NCBI GenBank assembly: GCA_021323635.1
Contig: JAJPKQ010000008.1
Span: forward strand, 1-47,121
Length of the DNA: 47,121 bases
Reading direction: 5' to 3'
Source: a bacterium
GTDB lineage: Bacteria > Actinomycetota > Thermoleophilia > Solirubrobacterales > Solirubrobacteraceae
The notes below the pieces were generated by a model. That model was not told where the DNA came from and searched no databases. It worked only from the letters and a program-made list of their open reading frames with translations. The translations under genes and the position numbers were made by a program. Each line of letters begins with the position of its first letter. Position 1 is the stretch's first letter. Below are positions 36,645 through 44,938 of the stretch, piece after piece.

Positions 36645-38603
36645 TCAGCCCTTGATCGTCGCCGAGTGGCCGATGATCACACCGGCCCAGTCAAGCGCCT
36701 GAACCTGGACGTAAGGGGCGGCGGGAACGGAGATCGCGGTCTCAAAGCCCGCGCGCGCCGCCTGCCCGATCGGATGAAGCGCCTGCGGCGAGGAGCCGCC
36801 GAGCACCAGCCAGCGCGCCACTTCGGTCGCGCCGTTCCAGGATGCGTAGACGGCCAGCCCGCCGCCCTGTGCTTCGGCGGCGATCGAGGGCGGGTAGGAG
36901 GGGGTGCCGGTCCATTCGAACTTATAGCCGCGATAGGAGGCGAGGTGTTCGCCGTGCTCGGAGGAGATCGGCTGCAGGGAGAGGTGGGCGTCGTAGATCA
37001 TCTGGCCGGAGGAGTTGAACTCCGTGAAGTACGGTTCTGACCCCCAGCCCATGAACCAGTTGCCGCCCGCCAGTTCCTGCACGTCGCCCTGGCTGCCGGA
37101 CTGAAGCGGCCTTGGGTGCAGAAGTTCAAACACCCTCTTGACGGTGTTTGTCTGCTGGTCATATTCGATGAAGAGGCCACGCGTCTGGGGGTGCACGAAC
37201 GGCGTCCCGCCGTTGTCGAAGATCGAGATGACGCCGTCGGGAAGCGTGGCGGCGTCGTGCTGGTAGGCGGTCATCGTGCCTTCTTCCATCTTCACCGAGG
37301 GGTCCTTGCCGCCGATCGTCGTCGTCACCTGGCCGGTCCTGTCGTCGATCAGGTACAGCTGCCAGGTGTTGCGCGCCGAGAGCAGCGTGGTGCCGTCGGC
37401 TCGCGGGTCGACCGAGTTGAGGTGGAAGAAGTCAAACGGCCATTCGGCGTCCGCCTGTTCGGCCTTGGCGTAGGAGGCCGACAGCGGCACATGGTCGACC
37501 GATGTCCATTCACGGCGCACCATCCCGGTCCTCAGGTCGACTTCCTGGAAGAGGAAGTCGGTCAGGTCTCCGTCGCGCGGGCCGTTGTCGGAGGTCAGGT
37601 TGCAGTGGATCGTCGCGGCGACCGTGAACACCGCGGTGTGGTCGGGCTCGAGGTGGAAGTCATGCAGGTCGACGAGATAGCCGTTGCCGGCATGGATGTG
37701 AAGGATCGGCTGGTAGGCGCTGTTGGCGACGATCTCTTCGCCCAAGCCGAAGCCGTTCTGGGGGATGAAGCCCTGCCACCACGTGAGCACCTTTTCGCCT
37801 TCGTATTCCTCGACCTGCAGGTTGGTGGCAAAGACGTGTTCAGGGAGCGGGTCCATCCAGACCAGCTGCCCGTTCGGTTCGAAGATCATCGGCCCGGTGT
37901 TGCCGGGCCCGGAGTAGGGAGCGCCGAAGATGTCCCCGCCGCCGTCCAGCGAGGGGTTGTAGTAGGTGACGGCGATGCTCGGAGGGTGGATTTCCGGCGC
38001 GGAGTGGTAGCTGGTGTATTCACCGGGTGTGAGCTGCAGCTTCTCTGTCGGCGCTTCGATCGCGATCGGGTCGGCGTAGGCGATCGCGAAATGGAAGGAG
38101 AAGGGGCGCTCGCCCCCGCCGACCCGGACCTCGCCGCGCACGGTCACGGTCTCGCCGGGGTCAAAGGGCCGCTCGGGGAGGAAGCTTGCCCCGTCGCCCT
38201 GCGAGTAGGCGATCAGCCGACCGCGGTGAGCGCCGGTGAAGGTGCCGCTGACATGGATGTTCGAGAGCGCCTGCGCGGGCGCCCCGAGCAGGCTGATCTG
38301 CTGATCGCGCGAGGCATCGCGGGCGCCTGGCATCGGCGAGACGGTGAGCGGCGTTCCCGGCAGCAGGGCGGACGCGTTCAGGCGTTCGGGTTCGCAGAGC
38401 GCCGCCGCAGGCCCCGAGTAAGCGGCCTCCTCGTGGCTGATGCGAACGCTCGCGAGCGCGAGCGTGCCGCCGGTCGCGATCACGATCAGCGCCGCGCTCC
38501 AGGGCAGGACGCGCACGAGCCGCAGCGAGCCGCCGTCTGCTGCGCGCTCGCTGTTGGCGCGCCCCTGCTGCGTGCGCCTATGCGCTCTGCGGTCCCCGTC
38601 CAT
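36645..38603 (-). CDS. Arylsulfotransferase-family (ASST) membrane-anchored protein
   Basis: 652 residues with one N-terminal helix at ~33-52, so anchored or exported. After a beta domain (~70-215) comes an ASST-like propeller: GPMIFEPNGQLVWMDPLP, HDFHLEPDHTAVF, FQEVDLRTGMVRREWTSVDHVPL, FFHLNSVDPRADGTTLLSAR, and YQHDAATLPDGVISIFDNGG. ASST enzymes move sulfate between phenols. Distant homologues in actinobacteria are of unknown activity, so only the fold is safe. GAA is frequent among its Glu codons. The 50-base gap to the next gene suggests one transcript with it. Confidence 0.85.
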   Translation of the reverse strand: MDGDRRAHRRTQQGRANSERAADGGSLRLVRVLPWSAALIVIATGGTLALASVRISHEEAAYSGPAAALCEPERLNASALLPGTPLTVSPMPGARDASRDQQISLLGAPAQALSNIHVSGTFTGAHRGRLIAYSQGDGASFLPERPFDPGETVTVRGEVRVGGGERPFSFHFAIAYADPIAIEAPTEKLQLTPGEYTSYHSAPEIHPPSIAVTYYNPSLDGGGDIFGAPYSGPGNTGPMIFEPNGQLVWMDPLPEHVFATNLQVEEYEGEKVLTWWQGFIPQNGFGLGEEIVANSAYQPILHIHAGNGYLVDLHDFHLEPDHTAVFTVAATIHCNLTSDNGPRDGDLTDFLFQEVDLRTGMVRREWTSVDHVPLSASYAKAEQADAEWPFDFFHLNSVDPRADGTTLLSARNTWQLYLIDDRTGQVTTTIGGKDPSVKMEEGTMTAYQHDAATLPDGVISIFDNGGTPFVHPQTRGLFIEYDQQTNTVKRVFELLHPRPLQSGSQGDVQELAGGNWFMGWGSEPYFTEFNSSGQMIYDAHLSLQPISSEHGEHLASYRGYKFEWTGTPSYPPSIAAEAQGGGLAVYASWNGATEVARWLVLGGSSPQALHPIGQAARAGFETAISVPAAPYVQVQALDWAGVIIGHSATIKG

Positions 38604-38732
38604 TGCTCGCGTTCAGTCGGTAAACACGCGCTGGGGCGGGGAGTCGCGCCTCACCTCGGCGCAGATCGGCGCTCTGCGCACAGCAGGCACCGGCGCCTCC
38701 GCAGCTGGCGCCGCACCGGCGAGAGCGTCCGC

Positions 38733-39650
38733 TCAAGCGTGGCCGGCAGCGGCTTCGCCCAGCGCGTCCGCCGCCTCGGAGCGGTTGAGGACGTTCACGA
38801 AGACCGCGGCGAAGGCGATGCCGAAGACCAGGAACTCCAGGAAGCACATCGATGCCCCCGCGAGGCTCTGGTCGCCGAGCGCCGAGAGGCCATAGGCGCG
38901 CGGCGCTGCGGCGTAGAGGGGGTACTCGACGCGCGTCAGGAAGGTGAGCGGCAGGCAGACTGTCGCGGTCGCCAGGCGCGAGATGCCGAGCACGGCAAGG
39001 CGGATCCCGTTCGGCCGCACGCTGCCGCGGGGCAGCGGGTCGACGACGACCCACCACAGCCCCAGGCCGGTGTAGAAGAGCGAGAGGTGCTCCAGGTCGT
39101 GGACGAGCGGGTGGGTTGCCGCAAAGTCGAATGCCGCCGGCGCCGCCCAGCCGACCGTCGCCGCCATCCACAGCGGCAGCGCGACCCAGGGCGAGGTCAG
39201 GACTGCCAGCGGGCGCCCCAGGCGCCCGCCCGGTGCGACGAGGCGCAGCGCACGGCGCGGGAGGCCGAGCGGCAGCAGCGGCGAGCGCAGGCCGAGCAGC
39301 AGCAGCGCCGGTGCGACGTCGGAGAGCAGCACGTGCTGGAGCACGTGCGCGGAGAGCAGGTAGGAGTCGCCGATCGGGTCAAGCGGCGAGAAGAGCGCGA
39401 GCGCGACGCTCAGGATCCCCGCGAAGTAAGGGATCCAGTGGCCGGCGCCGACACGCTCCGAGCGCTTGCGCGCGCGCCGGTAAGCGTCGACATACAGCGC
39501 GGAGAAGGCGACCAGCACGATCGCTGCAACCGGTTCGATCGACAATGCGCCCCAGCCCGGGGGCGAGCCGCCATGCGTGGCCGCGGCGGCGATGTGGTGG
39601 CCATGCTCCGCGGCAAGCATGCTCGCAAGCTGTCTGGACGCCTTCATCAT
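38733..39650 (-). CDS. ctaG: CtaG-like cytochrome c oxidase assembly factor (caa3 type)
   Basis: A 305-residue membrane protein of the Bacillus CtaG family, used in copper-centre assembly of caa3 oxidases. Seen: FSPLDPIGDSYLLSAHVLQHVLLSDVAPALLLLGL with its conserved His pair, HPLVHDLEHLSLFYTGLGLWWVVVDP, and a DQSLAGASMCF segment. About seven helices. It is the first gene of the minus-strand cassette. The N-terminal His-rich stretch (AEHGHHIAAAATHGG) could bind metal. No oxidase gene is in the window. Confidence 0.9.
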   Translation of the reverse strand: MMKASRQLASMLAAEHGHHIAAAATHGGSPPGWGALSIEPVAAIVLVAFSALYVDAYRRARKRSERVGAGHWIPYFAGILSVALALFSPLDPIGDSYLLSAHVLQHVLLSDVAPALLLLGLRSPLLPLGLPRRALRLVAPGGRLGRPLAVLTSPWVALPLWMAATVGWAAPAAFDFAATHPLVHDLEHLSLFYTGLGLWWVVVDPLPRGSVRPNGIRLAVLGISRLATATVCLPLTFLTRVEYPLYAAAPRAYGLSALGDQSLAGASMCFLEFLVFGIAFAAVFVNVLNRSEAADALGEAAAGHA

Positions 39651-39756
39651 CGGCGCACCGAAGCCTAGCGCACGCTGCGGGCGAAGGTGGCGTGGGCCTG
39701 CCGAGCGCGCTTGCCGGAGCTCTGGTTGAAGCTCGGCATGCGCCCAGCTTTAAGGG

Positions 39757-39992
39757 ATTCTCCAGGTTCGCAACGTCCCCGAGGCGCTGCATCGCGTGCT
39801 CAAGGTGAGGGCTGCGGCCACCGGCATGAGCATCTCCGGCTACCTGCTTGCGGGAGCCTCAGGCCCTGGCTGTGCGCCCAACGATGCGGGGGTGGCGCCC
39901 ACAGCGAAGCCTGGGCGCCCGTGCACGGCAGCGAGAGCCCTGAGGTCGTGGTTGCCGCAGCGCGCGCTGTCCTCTCTGATCGACGCCGATGC
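39757..39992 (+). pseudogene. Decayed VapB/FitA-type antitoxin
   Basis: From 39757 the frame reads ILQVRNVPEALHR and continues KVRAAATGMSISGYLLA, a clear ribbon-helix-helix antitoxin N-terminus of the FitA/VapB kind. The codon where ATG is expected is ATT, preceded two codons earlier by a stop, so there is no normal start. The typical VapB tail continues in another frame (SESPEVVVAAARAVLSDR, around 39925-39980), indicating a frameshift near 39860-39925. I infer an inactivated antitoxin gene upstream of the broken vapC. Confidence 0.7.
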
Positions 39993-40365
39993 CAGCGCCA
40001 TCGTGAAGGTGTTCCTCGCCATGCCGCGCGCCGGGGCGGGGCGCGCGGCCTTTGCGGAGCACTCGGCGCCGCATGTGCCCGAGCACCTCGCCGTCGAGCT
40101 GCTCACGGGGCTGCGACGCTTTGAGAATCGCGGCGCGCTCAGCCAGGTCAGAGCCGCAGCGGCGCTGCGCGCACTGCGTGATCTTTGCATGCTCTCTTAC
40201 CCCGTGATCGAGCTTGCCGAGGAGATCTGGGGGCTGCGAGCCGCGCTCAGCGCTTGCGACACCGCGTACCTCCTCTGGCGCGCCGCCCGCTCATTGGGCT
40301 CGTGAGGCTCGATGCAGGCCTGGCGAGGGCCGCGGCAGACGAGGGACGCCTTGCGGCACTCTGGA
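39951..40365 (+). pseudogene. Frameshifted VapC (PIN-domain) toxin
   Basis: PIN-domain features are spread over two frames. First frame: LIDADASAIVKVFL (first Asp), PEHLAVELLTGLRRFE (Glu) and [16 protein letters not shown] (third Asp), ending at a TGA at 40303-40305. The expected end, [18 protein letters not shown] with the last Asp, lies in the adjacent frame from 40299. One base gained or lost near 40290-40302 explains this. No good start codon exists either. Both partners being damaged supports decay rather than sequencing error, but an error cannot be excluded. Confidence 0.72.
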
Positions 40366-40427
40366 GCACGGTTGCGCAGCCGGCTATCTTGTTCAAGCCC
40401 AGGCAACATAATCGAGCAAGAGCACTC

Positions 40428-40991
40428 ATGGCCATAAGCACCAACCAGTTCAAGAACGGCAACCACATCGAGGTAGAGGGCACGGTCTTCAAGATCCTCG
40501 AGTTCCAGCATGTCAAGCCCGGCAAGGGCGGCGCGTTCGTGCGCACGAAGCTGCGGCGCGCCTCCGACGGCGCGGTGATCGACCGCACCTTCCGCGCCGG
40601 CGAGAAGTTCCGCGCCGTCCATGCCGAGACGCGCAAGATGCAGTTCCTCTACGCCGACGGCAGCGAGGCGCACTTCATGGACAGCGAGACCTACGAGCAG
40701 ATCGCGATCCCGGAGTCCGCTGTCGCGGAGGCGCTGCGCTGGATCCCGCCCTCAAGCGAGGTCGAGATCCTCTACATCGACGGGCAGCCCGCCGACATCC
40801 AGCTTCCCGGCTCCGTCGAGCTTGAGGTCGCCCAGACCGACCCGGGTCTGCGCGGCGACACCGCATCCGGGGGCGGCTCCAAGCCGGCGACGCTGGAGAC
40901 GGGCGCCACGATCCAGGTGCCGCTGTTCGTCGAGGTCGGCGATCGCTTGCGCGTCGACCCGCGCTCGGGCGAGTACATCTCGCGGGCGTGA
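40428..40991 (+). CDS. efp: Elongation factor P
   Basis: A 187-residue three-domain EF-P that rescues ribosomes stalled at polyproline. The loop tip is [12 protein letters not shown] with Lys33 in the normally modified position. C-terminal OB domains show the family signature around [23 protein letters not shown]. No modifying-enzyme gene is adjacent. ATG 40428 is the right start, although the frame is open upstream through the broken vapC. Proline-rich tracts in PilB, PilM and PilN of this genome would make EF-P useful. Confidence 0.97.
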   Translation: MAISTNQFKNGNHIEVEGTVFKILEFQHVKPGKGGAFVRTKLRRASDGAVIDRTFRAGEKFRAVHAETRKMQFLYADGSEAHFMDSETYEQIAIPESAVAEALRWIPPSSEVEILYIDGQPADIQLPGSVELEVAQTDPGLRGDTASGGGSKPATLETGATIQVPLFVEVGDRLRVDPRSGEYISRA

Positions 40992-41022
40992 GCGGCGGCG
41001 ACGCTGCAGCTGAGGAGATGGA

Positions 41023-41451
41023 GTGGCCCGGGCGCAGGAACGCAGAGCGGCGATCTTCGCGCTCTACCAGCAGGAGAGCAGCGGTCGGGAGCTGGAGGCG
41101 GTGCTCGCGGAGGTGCCAAGCGCCTTCGCGCGCTCGCTTGCCCGCGCCGTAAACGAGCGCCAGGCGGAGCTTGACGCGCTGATCGAGCGCCACGCGCGCG
41201 GCTGGGCGCTGCAGCGGCTGCACCCGCTCGAGCGGGCGATCCTGCGCGTCGCGCTGCTTGAGATCACCGCCCCCGAGCTTCCCGGCGCGCGTGAGCCGAT
41301 CCCGCCCGAGGGCGCGATCGAGGAAGCGGTTCGCTGCGCGAAGACCTACTGCGAGGCCAAGGCGCCCGCCTTCATCAACGGCATTCTTGACGCGGCCTGG
41401 AGCGAAGTGCGCGAGAATAGGGCCGTGCAGGAGAGCGGCGCCGAGCAATGA
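41023..41451 (+). CDS. nusB: Transcription antitermination factor NusB
   Basis: A 142-residue all-helical NusB: ARAQERRAAIFALYQQE start, RHARGWALQRLHPLERAILRVALLEI, and EEAVRCAKTYCEAKAPAFINGILDA near the end. It binds boxA RNA with NusE in rRNA antitermination. GTG 41023 is supported by GAGGAG 5-6 bases upstream. It follows efp as in many bacteria; its stop overlaps the next gene (ATGA). Confidence 0.95.
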   Translation: MARAQERRAAIFALYQQESSGRELEAVLAEVPSAFARSLARAVNERQAELDALIERHARGWALQRLHPLERAILRVALLEITAPELPGAREPIPPEGAIEEAVRCAKTYCEAKAPAFINGILDAAWSEVRENRAVQESGAEQ

Positions 41452-41690
41452 GCCAAGCGGCGGAGGTCGAGGAGCTGATCGCGCAGCTGCGCAGCGCAGC
41501 AGAGCGCCTGCGGGCGCCCGAGCTGCAGCTTGGCGACGCTGCGGAGCTGATCGCGCAGTGCGCGCAGACCGCCTCCGAGCTCACTGGCAGCCTGGAGCAG
41601 CTTGTGCGCGGAGCTGCGCGCCCGGCGACTGGCGGGCCGACGGCGGCGCAGGGGCGCTTGACCGGCCCCACGCAGGAGCCCCTGCTGTGA
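41448..41690 (+). CDS. XseB-like small helical protein
   Basis: 80 residues. The first ~55 (VEELIAQLRSAAERLRAPELQLGDAAELIAQCAQTASEL) have the two-helix pattern of exodeoxyribonuclease VII small subunit, with a Leu/Glu-rich hairpin. The usual central glycine/serine turn is replaced by APELQLGD. No xseA lies near, though nusB-xseB-ispA-dxs neighbourhoods are common. It could be a true XseB with a distant partner or a look-alike coiled coil. It overlaps nusB and ispA by four bases each. Confidence 0.6.
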   Translation: MSQAAEVEELIAQLRSAAERLRAPELQLGDAAELIAQCAQTASELTGSLEQLVRGAARPATGGPTAAQGRLTGPTQEPLL

Positions 41691-42625
41691 TCGCAGAAGG
41701 TGCGCTCGTGGCTGCCGCTCGCTATCCCGAGGCGCTGCGCGCCGAGGTCGACGACTACCTGAGCTCGCTCCACTTCAGCGAGGAGGCGCGCACGCGCGGG
41801 CTGGAGGAGGCGATGCGCTATTCACTGCTTGCCGGCGGCAAGCGCATCCGGCCGGTGCTCGCCCTTGCGACCGCTCGCGCGATCGGCGTCGAGCATCGGG
41901 CGATGCTGCCGCTGGCCGGAGCGATCGAGCTGATCCACACCTACTCGCTGATTCACGACGACCTCCCGGCGATGGATGACGACGATCTTCGGCGCGGGCG
42001 CCCGACCTGTCATCGCGTCTACGGCGAGGATGTTGCGATCCTGGCCGGCGACGCCCTCTATGCCGAGGCCTTCCGTCACCTCCTCTCCTGCCAGCAGGCG
42101 CAGCCGGAGCGGCTGCTCGCCGCGGCGATCGAGCTGGCCTACGCGACGGGCGTCAACGGGATGGTCGGCGGGCAGTATCTGGATGTCCGCGCGGGCAGCG
42201 GCCCCGGGGCGGAGGCGGACTCCGAGGCGCTGCGCCAGGTGCACGAGCTCAAGACCGGCCGGCTGATCCGTGCCGCGGTAAGCTGTGTGCTGCTCCTTGC
42301 CGGTGCCGACGAGCGTGTCAAAATGGCCTTTGGCCGCTTTGCGACTGAGCTTGGCGTGCTATTTCAAATCGTTGACGACATCCTCGACGTGACCGGGACC
42401 GACAAAGCGCTGGGAAAGCCTCAGGGAAGCGATCAACGCGTGGGCCGGCACACTTACGTGACCATGCACGGGATCGGTGGCGCCCGCGCGCTGGCCGCGC
42501 AGTCGCACGCCGCCGCGCGCGCAGCGCTCGAGCAGGGCGCGAGCCTGCTTGCCGCCGGTGGCGTCCGCGAGCGCCCGGGCGAGCTGGAGGAGGTCACCGA
42601 CTTCATCTACCGGAGGACGTCGTGA
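41687..42625 (+). CDS. ispA: Farnesyl diphosphate synthase-type polyprenyl synthase
   Basis: 312 residues from GTG 41687, overlapping the previous stop. First Asp-rich motif HDDLPAMDDDDLRRGRPTCH (with the two-residue insertion of bacterial FPP synthases), GGKRIRP substrate loop (50-56), MVGGQYLD, and second Asp-rich motif FQIVDDILDVTG (226-237). It condenses DMAPP/GPP with IPP for quinone, polyprenyl phosphate and terpenoid synthesis. Next to dxs, as in many bacteria. Confidence 0.94.
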   Translation: MIAEGALVAAARYPEALRAEVDDYLSSLHFSEEARTRGLEEAMRYSLLAGGKRIRPVLALATARAIGVEHRAMLPLAGAIELIHTYSLIHDDLPAMDDDDLRRGRPTCHRVYGEDVAILAGDALYAEAFRHLLSCQQAQPERLLAAAIELAYATGVNGMVGGQYLDVRAGSGPGAEADSEALRQVHELKTGRLIRAAVSCVLLLAGADERVKMAFGRFATELGVLFQIVDDILDVTGTDKALGKPQGSDQRVGRHTYVTMHGIGGARALAAQSHAAARAALEQGASLLAAGGVRERPGELEEVTDFIYRRTS

Positions 42626-42641
42626 TCTGGCGGTCGGCCTC

Positions 42642-44660
42642 ATGAGCATCCTTGAGCGGATCGCAGGCCCGCAGGACCTCCATCGCCTCAGCGAGGAGGA
42701 GCTTGCGGCGCTCGCGCAGGAGGTGCGCAGCCACATCATCGACACGGTCGGGGAGATCGGCGGTCACTTCGGCGCCAACCTCGGCACCTGCGAGCTTGCG
42801 GTCGCGCTGCACTCGCTGCTTGACTCACCCCGCGACAAGATCCTCTGGGACGTCGGCCATCAGGCCTACCCGCACAAGGTGCTCACCGGGCGCGCTCAGC
42901 AGCTGCACACGATCCGGCAGTACGGCGGGCTGGCCCCGTTCTGCGCGATTCATGAGTCCGAGCACGACATCATGGGGGCCGGGCACGCGTCGACCTCGAT
43001 CGGATACGCGGTCGGGATCAAGGAGGGGATGCGCCTGGGTGGCCAGGAGGGTCGGGTGGTCGCGGTGATCGGCGACGGCGGCATGACCGGCGGTGTGGCC
43101 TTTGAGGCGATCAGCCAGGCGGGCGGCCTGGGCACGCCGATCGTGGTGGTGCTCAACGACAACGGGATGTCGATCGCGCCCAACGTCGGCGCGCTCTCGC
43201 GCTACTTCAACCGCGTGCGCCTGAACCCGAAGCTCTGGCACGCGCGCGAGGAGGTCGAAGGCGGCCTGACGCGCCTGCCCGGCGGCATCGGCGCCGCGTT
43301 TGAAAGGCTCGGGCCGCAGCTGAAAGAGTCGATCAAGGCCTTCTGGGCTCCCGGCCTGTGGTGGGAGGAGCTCGACTTCGCCTACATGGGCGTGATCAAC
43401 GGCCATGACGTAAAGGCGCTGCGGCGCGCGCTGCGCGAGGCGCTGGCGGCGGAGCGGCCGGTCGTCGTGCACATCGCGACCGTCAAGGGCAAGGGCTTCG
43501 CTCCCGCCGAGGAGGGTGGCCTGGAGGGGATGGAGAAATGGCACGCGGCCAAGCCCAAGTCGATTCGCAATGGCGCGCCTGTCGCCGCTGCGGCAAACGG
43601 CAACGGCGCAAGCAGCCTGCGCAAGCCGCCCCCCGCCTACACCGAGGTGTTCGGCAAGGCGCTCGTGCGCGAGGCCGAACGCGATCGGCGGGTGGTCGGG
43701 ATCACCGCGGCGATGAACTCCGGGACGGGCCTGAGCTTCCTGCAGAAGGCGCTGCCGGAGCGCTACTTCGACGTGGGCATCGCCGAGCAGCAGGCGGTGC
43801 TGTTTGCGGCTGGCCTCGCGCTGCAGGGCATCAAGCCGGTCGCGGCGATCTACTCGACCTTCCTGCAGCGCGCCTTCGACCAGATCGTCCACGACGTCTG
43901 CCTGCAGAAGCTGAACGTGGTCTTTGCGATGGACCGCGCGGGGCTTGTCGGCGACGATGGCCCGACCCATCATGGCGCCTTCGACATCGCATATCTGCGC
44001 TGCCTGCCGAACATCGTGCTGATGGCGCCGCGGGACGAGGCGATGCTCGTGCACATGCTGCGCACCGCCCTCACCTATGACGCGGGCCCGATCGCGCTGC
44101 GCTATCCGCGCGGCGAGGGCGTGGGCGTTGAGCTGCCGGCGGAGCCGCGCGCGATCGCGATCGGCAGCGGCGAGATCCTGCGCGAAGCAGCGCCCCGCTC
44201 GGAGCCCGGCGGCCCGATACTCGGCGCCCGTGAAGGCCCCGTGCGCGTCGCCCTGCTGGGCTACGGCTCGGGCGTGGGCAAGGCGCTTGAGGCGGCGGAC
44301 ATCCTCGCCGAGCGCGGAGTCCCGGTGACGGTTGCCGATGCGCGCTTTGCCAAGCCGATCGACACGGGCTTGCTGATCCAGCTTGCAAGCGAGCATGAGC
44401 TGCTGGTGACGATCGAGGAGGGGGTGCTTGCGGGTGGCTTCGGCACCGCCGTCTGGGAGGCGCTCAACGAGTCGACGCTCGCGGGCGTTGACACGCTCGG
44501 GCGTCTGCCGCGGATGATTCGCGTCGGGCTGCCCGACCGCTATGTGACCCACGGCAAGCCGGCGCTGCTGCACGAGGAGGTCGGCTTCACCGGCCCGCGC
44601 ATCGCCGAGCGCGTGCTGAGCGCGCTCGGCGCACACGAGGAAGCGCCGGTCGGCGCCTGA
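42642..44660 (+). CDS. dxs: 1-deoxy-D-xylulose-5-phosphate synthase
   Basis: A 672-residue thiamine diphosphate enzyme opening the MEP isoprenoid pathway from pyruvate and glyceraldehyde 3-phosphate. Seen: HFGANLGTCELAVALH (42-57), WDVGHQAYPHKVLTGR (69-84), TPP motif GDGGMTGG with LNDNGMS (144-177), DVGIAEQQAVLFAAGLA holding the catalytic Glu, and GDDGPTHHGAFD. It is about 40-50 residues longer than usual, with an Ala/Asn/Gly linker between the first two domains. ATG 42642 has a weak ribosome binding site. Confidence 0.96.
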   Translation: MSILERIAGPQDLHRLSEEELAALAQEVRSHIIDTVGEIGGHFGANLGTCELAVALHSLLDSPRDKILWDVGHQAYPHKVLTGRAQQLHTIRQYGGLAPFCAIHESEHDIMGAGHASTSIGYAVGIKEGMRLGGQEGRVVAVIGDGGMTGGVAFEAISQAGGLGTPIVVVLNDNGMSIAPNVGALSRYFNRVRLNPKLWHAREEVEGGLTRLPGGIGAAFERLGPQLKESIKAFWAPGLWWEELDFAYMGVINGHDVKALRRALREALAAERPVVVHIATVKGKGFAPAEEGGLEGMEKWHAAKPKSIRNGAPVAAAANGNGASSLRKPPPAYTEVFGKALVREAERDRRVVGITAAMNSGTGLSFLQKALPERYFDVGIAEQQAVLFAAGLALQGIKPVAAIYSTFLQRAFDQIVHDVCLQKLNVVFAMDRAGLVGDDGPTHHGAFDIAYLRCLPNIVLMAPRDEAMLVHMLRTALTYDAGPIALRYPRGEGVGVELPAEPRAIAIGSGEILREAAPRSEPGGPILGAREGPVRVALLGYGSGVGKALEAADILAERGVPVTVADARFAKPIDTGLLIQLASEHELLVTIEEGVLAGGFGTAVWEALNESTLAGVDTLGRLPRMIRVGLPDRYVTHGKPALLHEEVGFTGPRIAERVLSALGAHEEAPVGA

Positions 44661-44770
44661 GCGGCGACCGCGCCGTCAATGTCGCGCTCGCCGGTCCGCT
44701 TGCAGCGGCGGCTGGGCGTGCGCCTGCGCAGCCTCGCGCGGCGCCCGCGGGCAGGCTCCTCGCTCAAACG

Positions 44771-44799
44771 GAAACGGCCCGCCGGAGGCGGGCCGTTTC
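44771..44799. terminator. Hairpin terminator after dxs
   Basis: Perfect 13-bp stem (44771-44783 with 44787-44799) and a three-base loop GGA. The base of the stem is AAA/TTT, so it could end transcripts from either strand. It lies 110 bases after the dxs stop. Confidence 0.8.
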
Positions 44800-44842
44800 G
44801 AGGGGAGGAGGGATGCTGCTGTGTTTCGGGTCGAGGAGAATA

Positions 44843-44935
44843 ATGAACCCTCAGGGCGCACTTTTGTGTGAGCTTGCGCACACTTGGACAAAGTCCCCCG
44901 CGCGCCGGCGCGCGGGGGTGGAGAGCGCCGCCTGA
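44843..44935 (+). CDS. Candidate 30-residue leader frame upstream of tlyA
   Basis: ATG 44843 follows GAGGAG (44833-44838) at 4 bases. The frame (beginning MNPQGALLCELAHTW) ends with TGA at 44933-44935, three bases before the GTG 44939 of tlyA. The frames are in register but separated by the stop. tlyA itself has no ribosome binding site, so reinitiation after this peptide is plausible. The 24-base palindrome lies inside the frame. No homologue is known to me; coding is inferred from the ribosome site and spacing. Confidence 0.45.
   Translation: MNPQGALLCELAHTWTKSPARRRAGVESAA
44895..44918. repeat. Perfect 24-base GC palindrome
   Basis: CCCCCGCGCGCC is followed directly by its reverse complement. 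As RNA it folds into a very stable hairpin, 20 bases before tlyA's GTG. Upstream is a second, weaker pairing (GTGTG at about 44855-44860 with CACAC near 44880). It may control access to the tlyA start or stop upstream transcription. Confidence 0.75.
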
Positions 44936-44938
44936 CCT

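Noticed and set aside
37116-39668. An 850-residue plus-strand open frame
   Set aside because: It is the antisense shadow of the ASST-family and ctaG genes; its translation is Arg/His/Gly-rich with no family resemblance.
42825-44636. A 603-residue minus-strand open frame
   Set aside because: Antisense of dxs; high GC leaves few stops. Dxs motifs are unmistakable on the plus strand.
44679-44843. A 54-codon basic open frame after dxs
   Set aside because: It reads straight through the 13-bp terminator hairpin, lacks a ribosome binding site and looks like random GC-rich translation.
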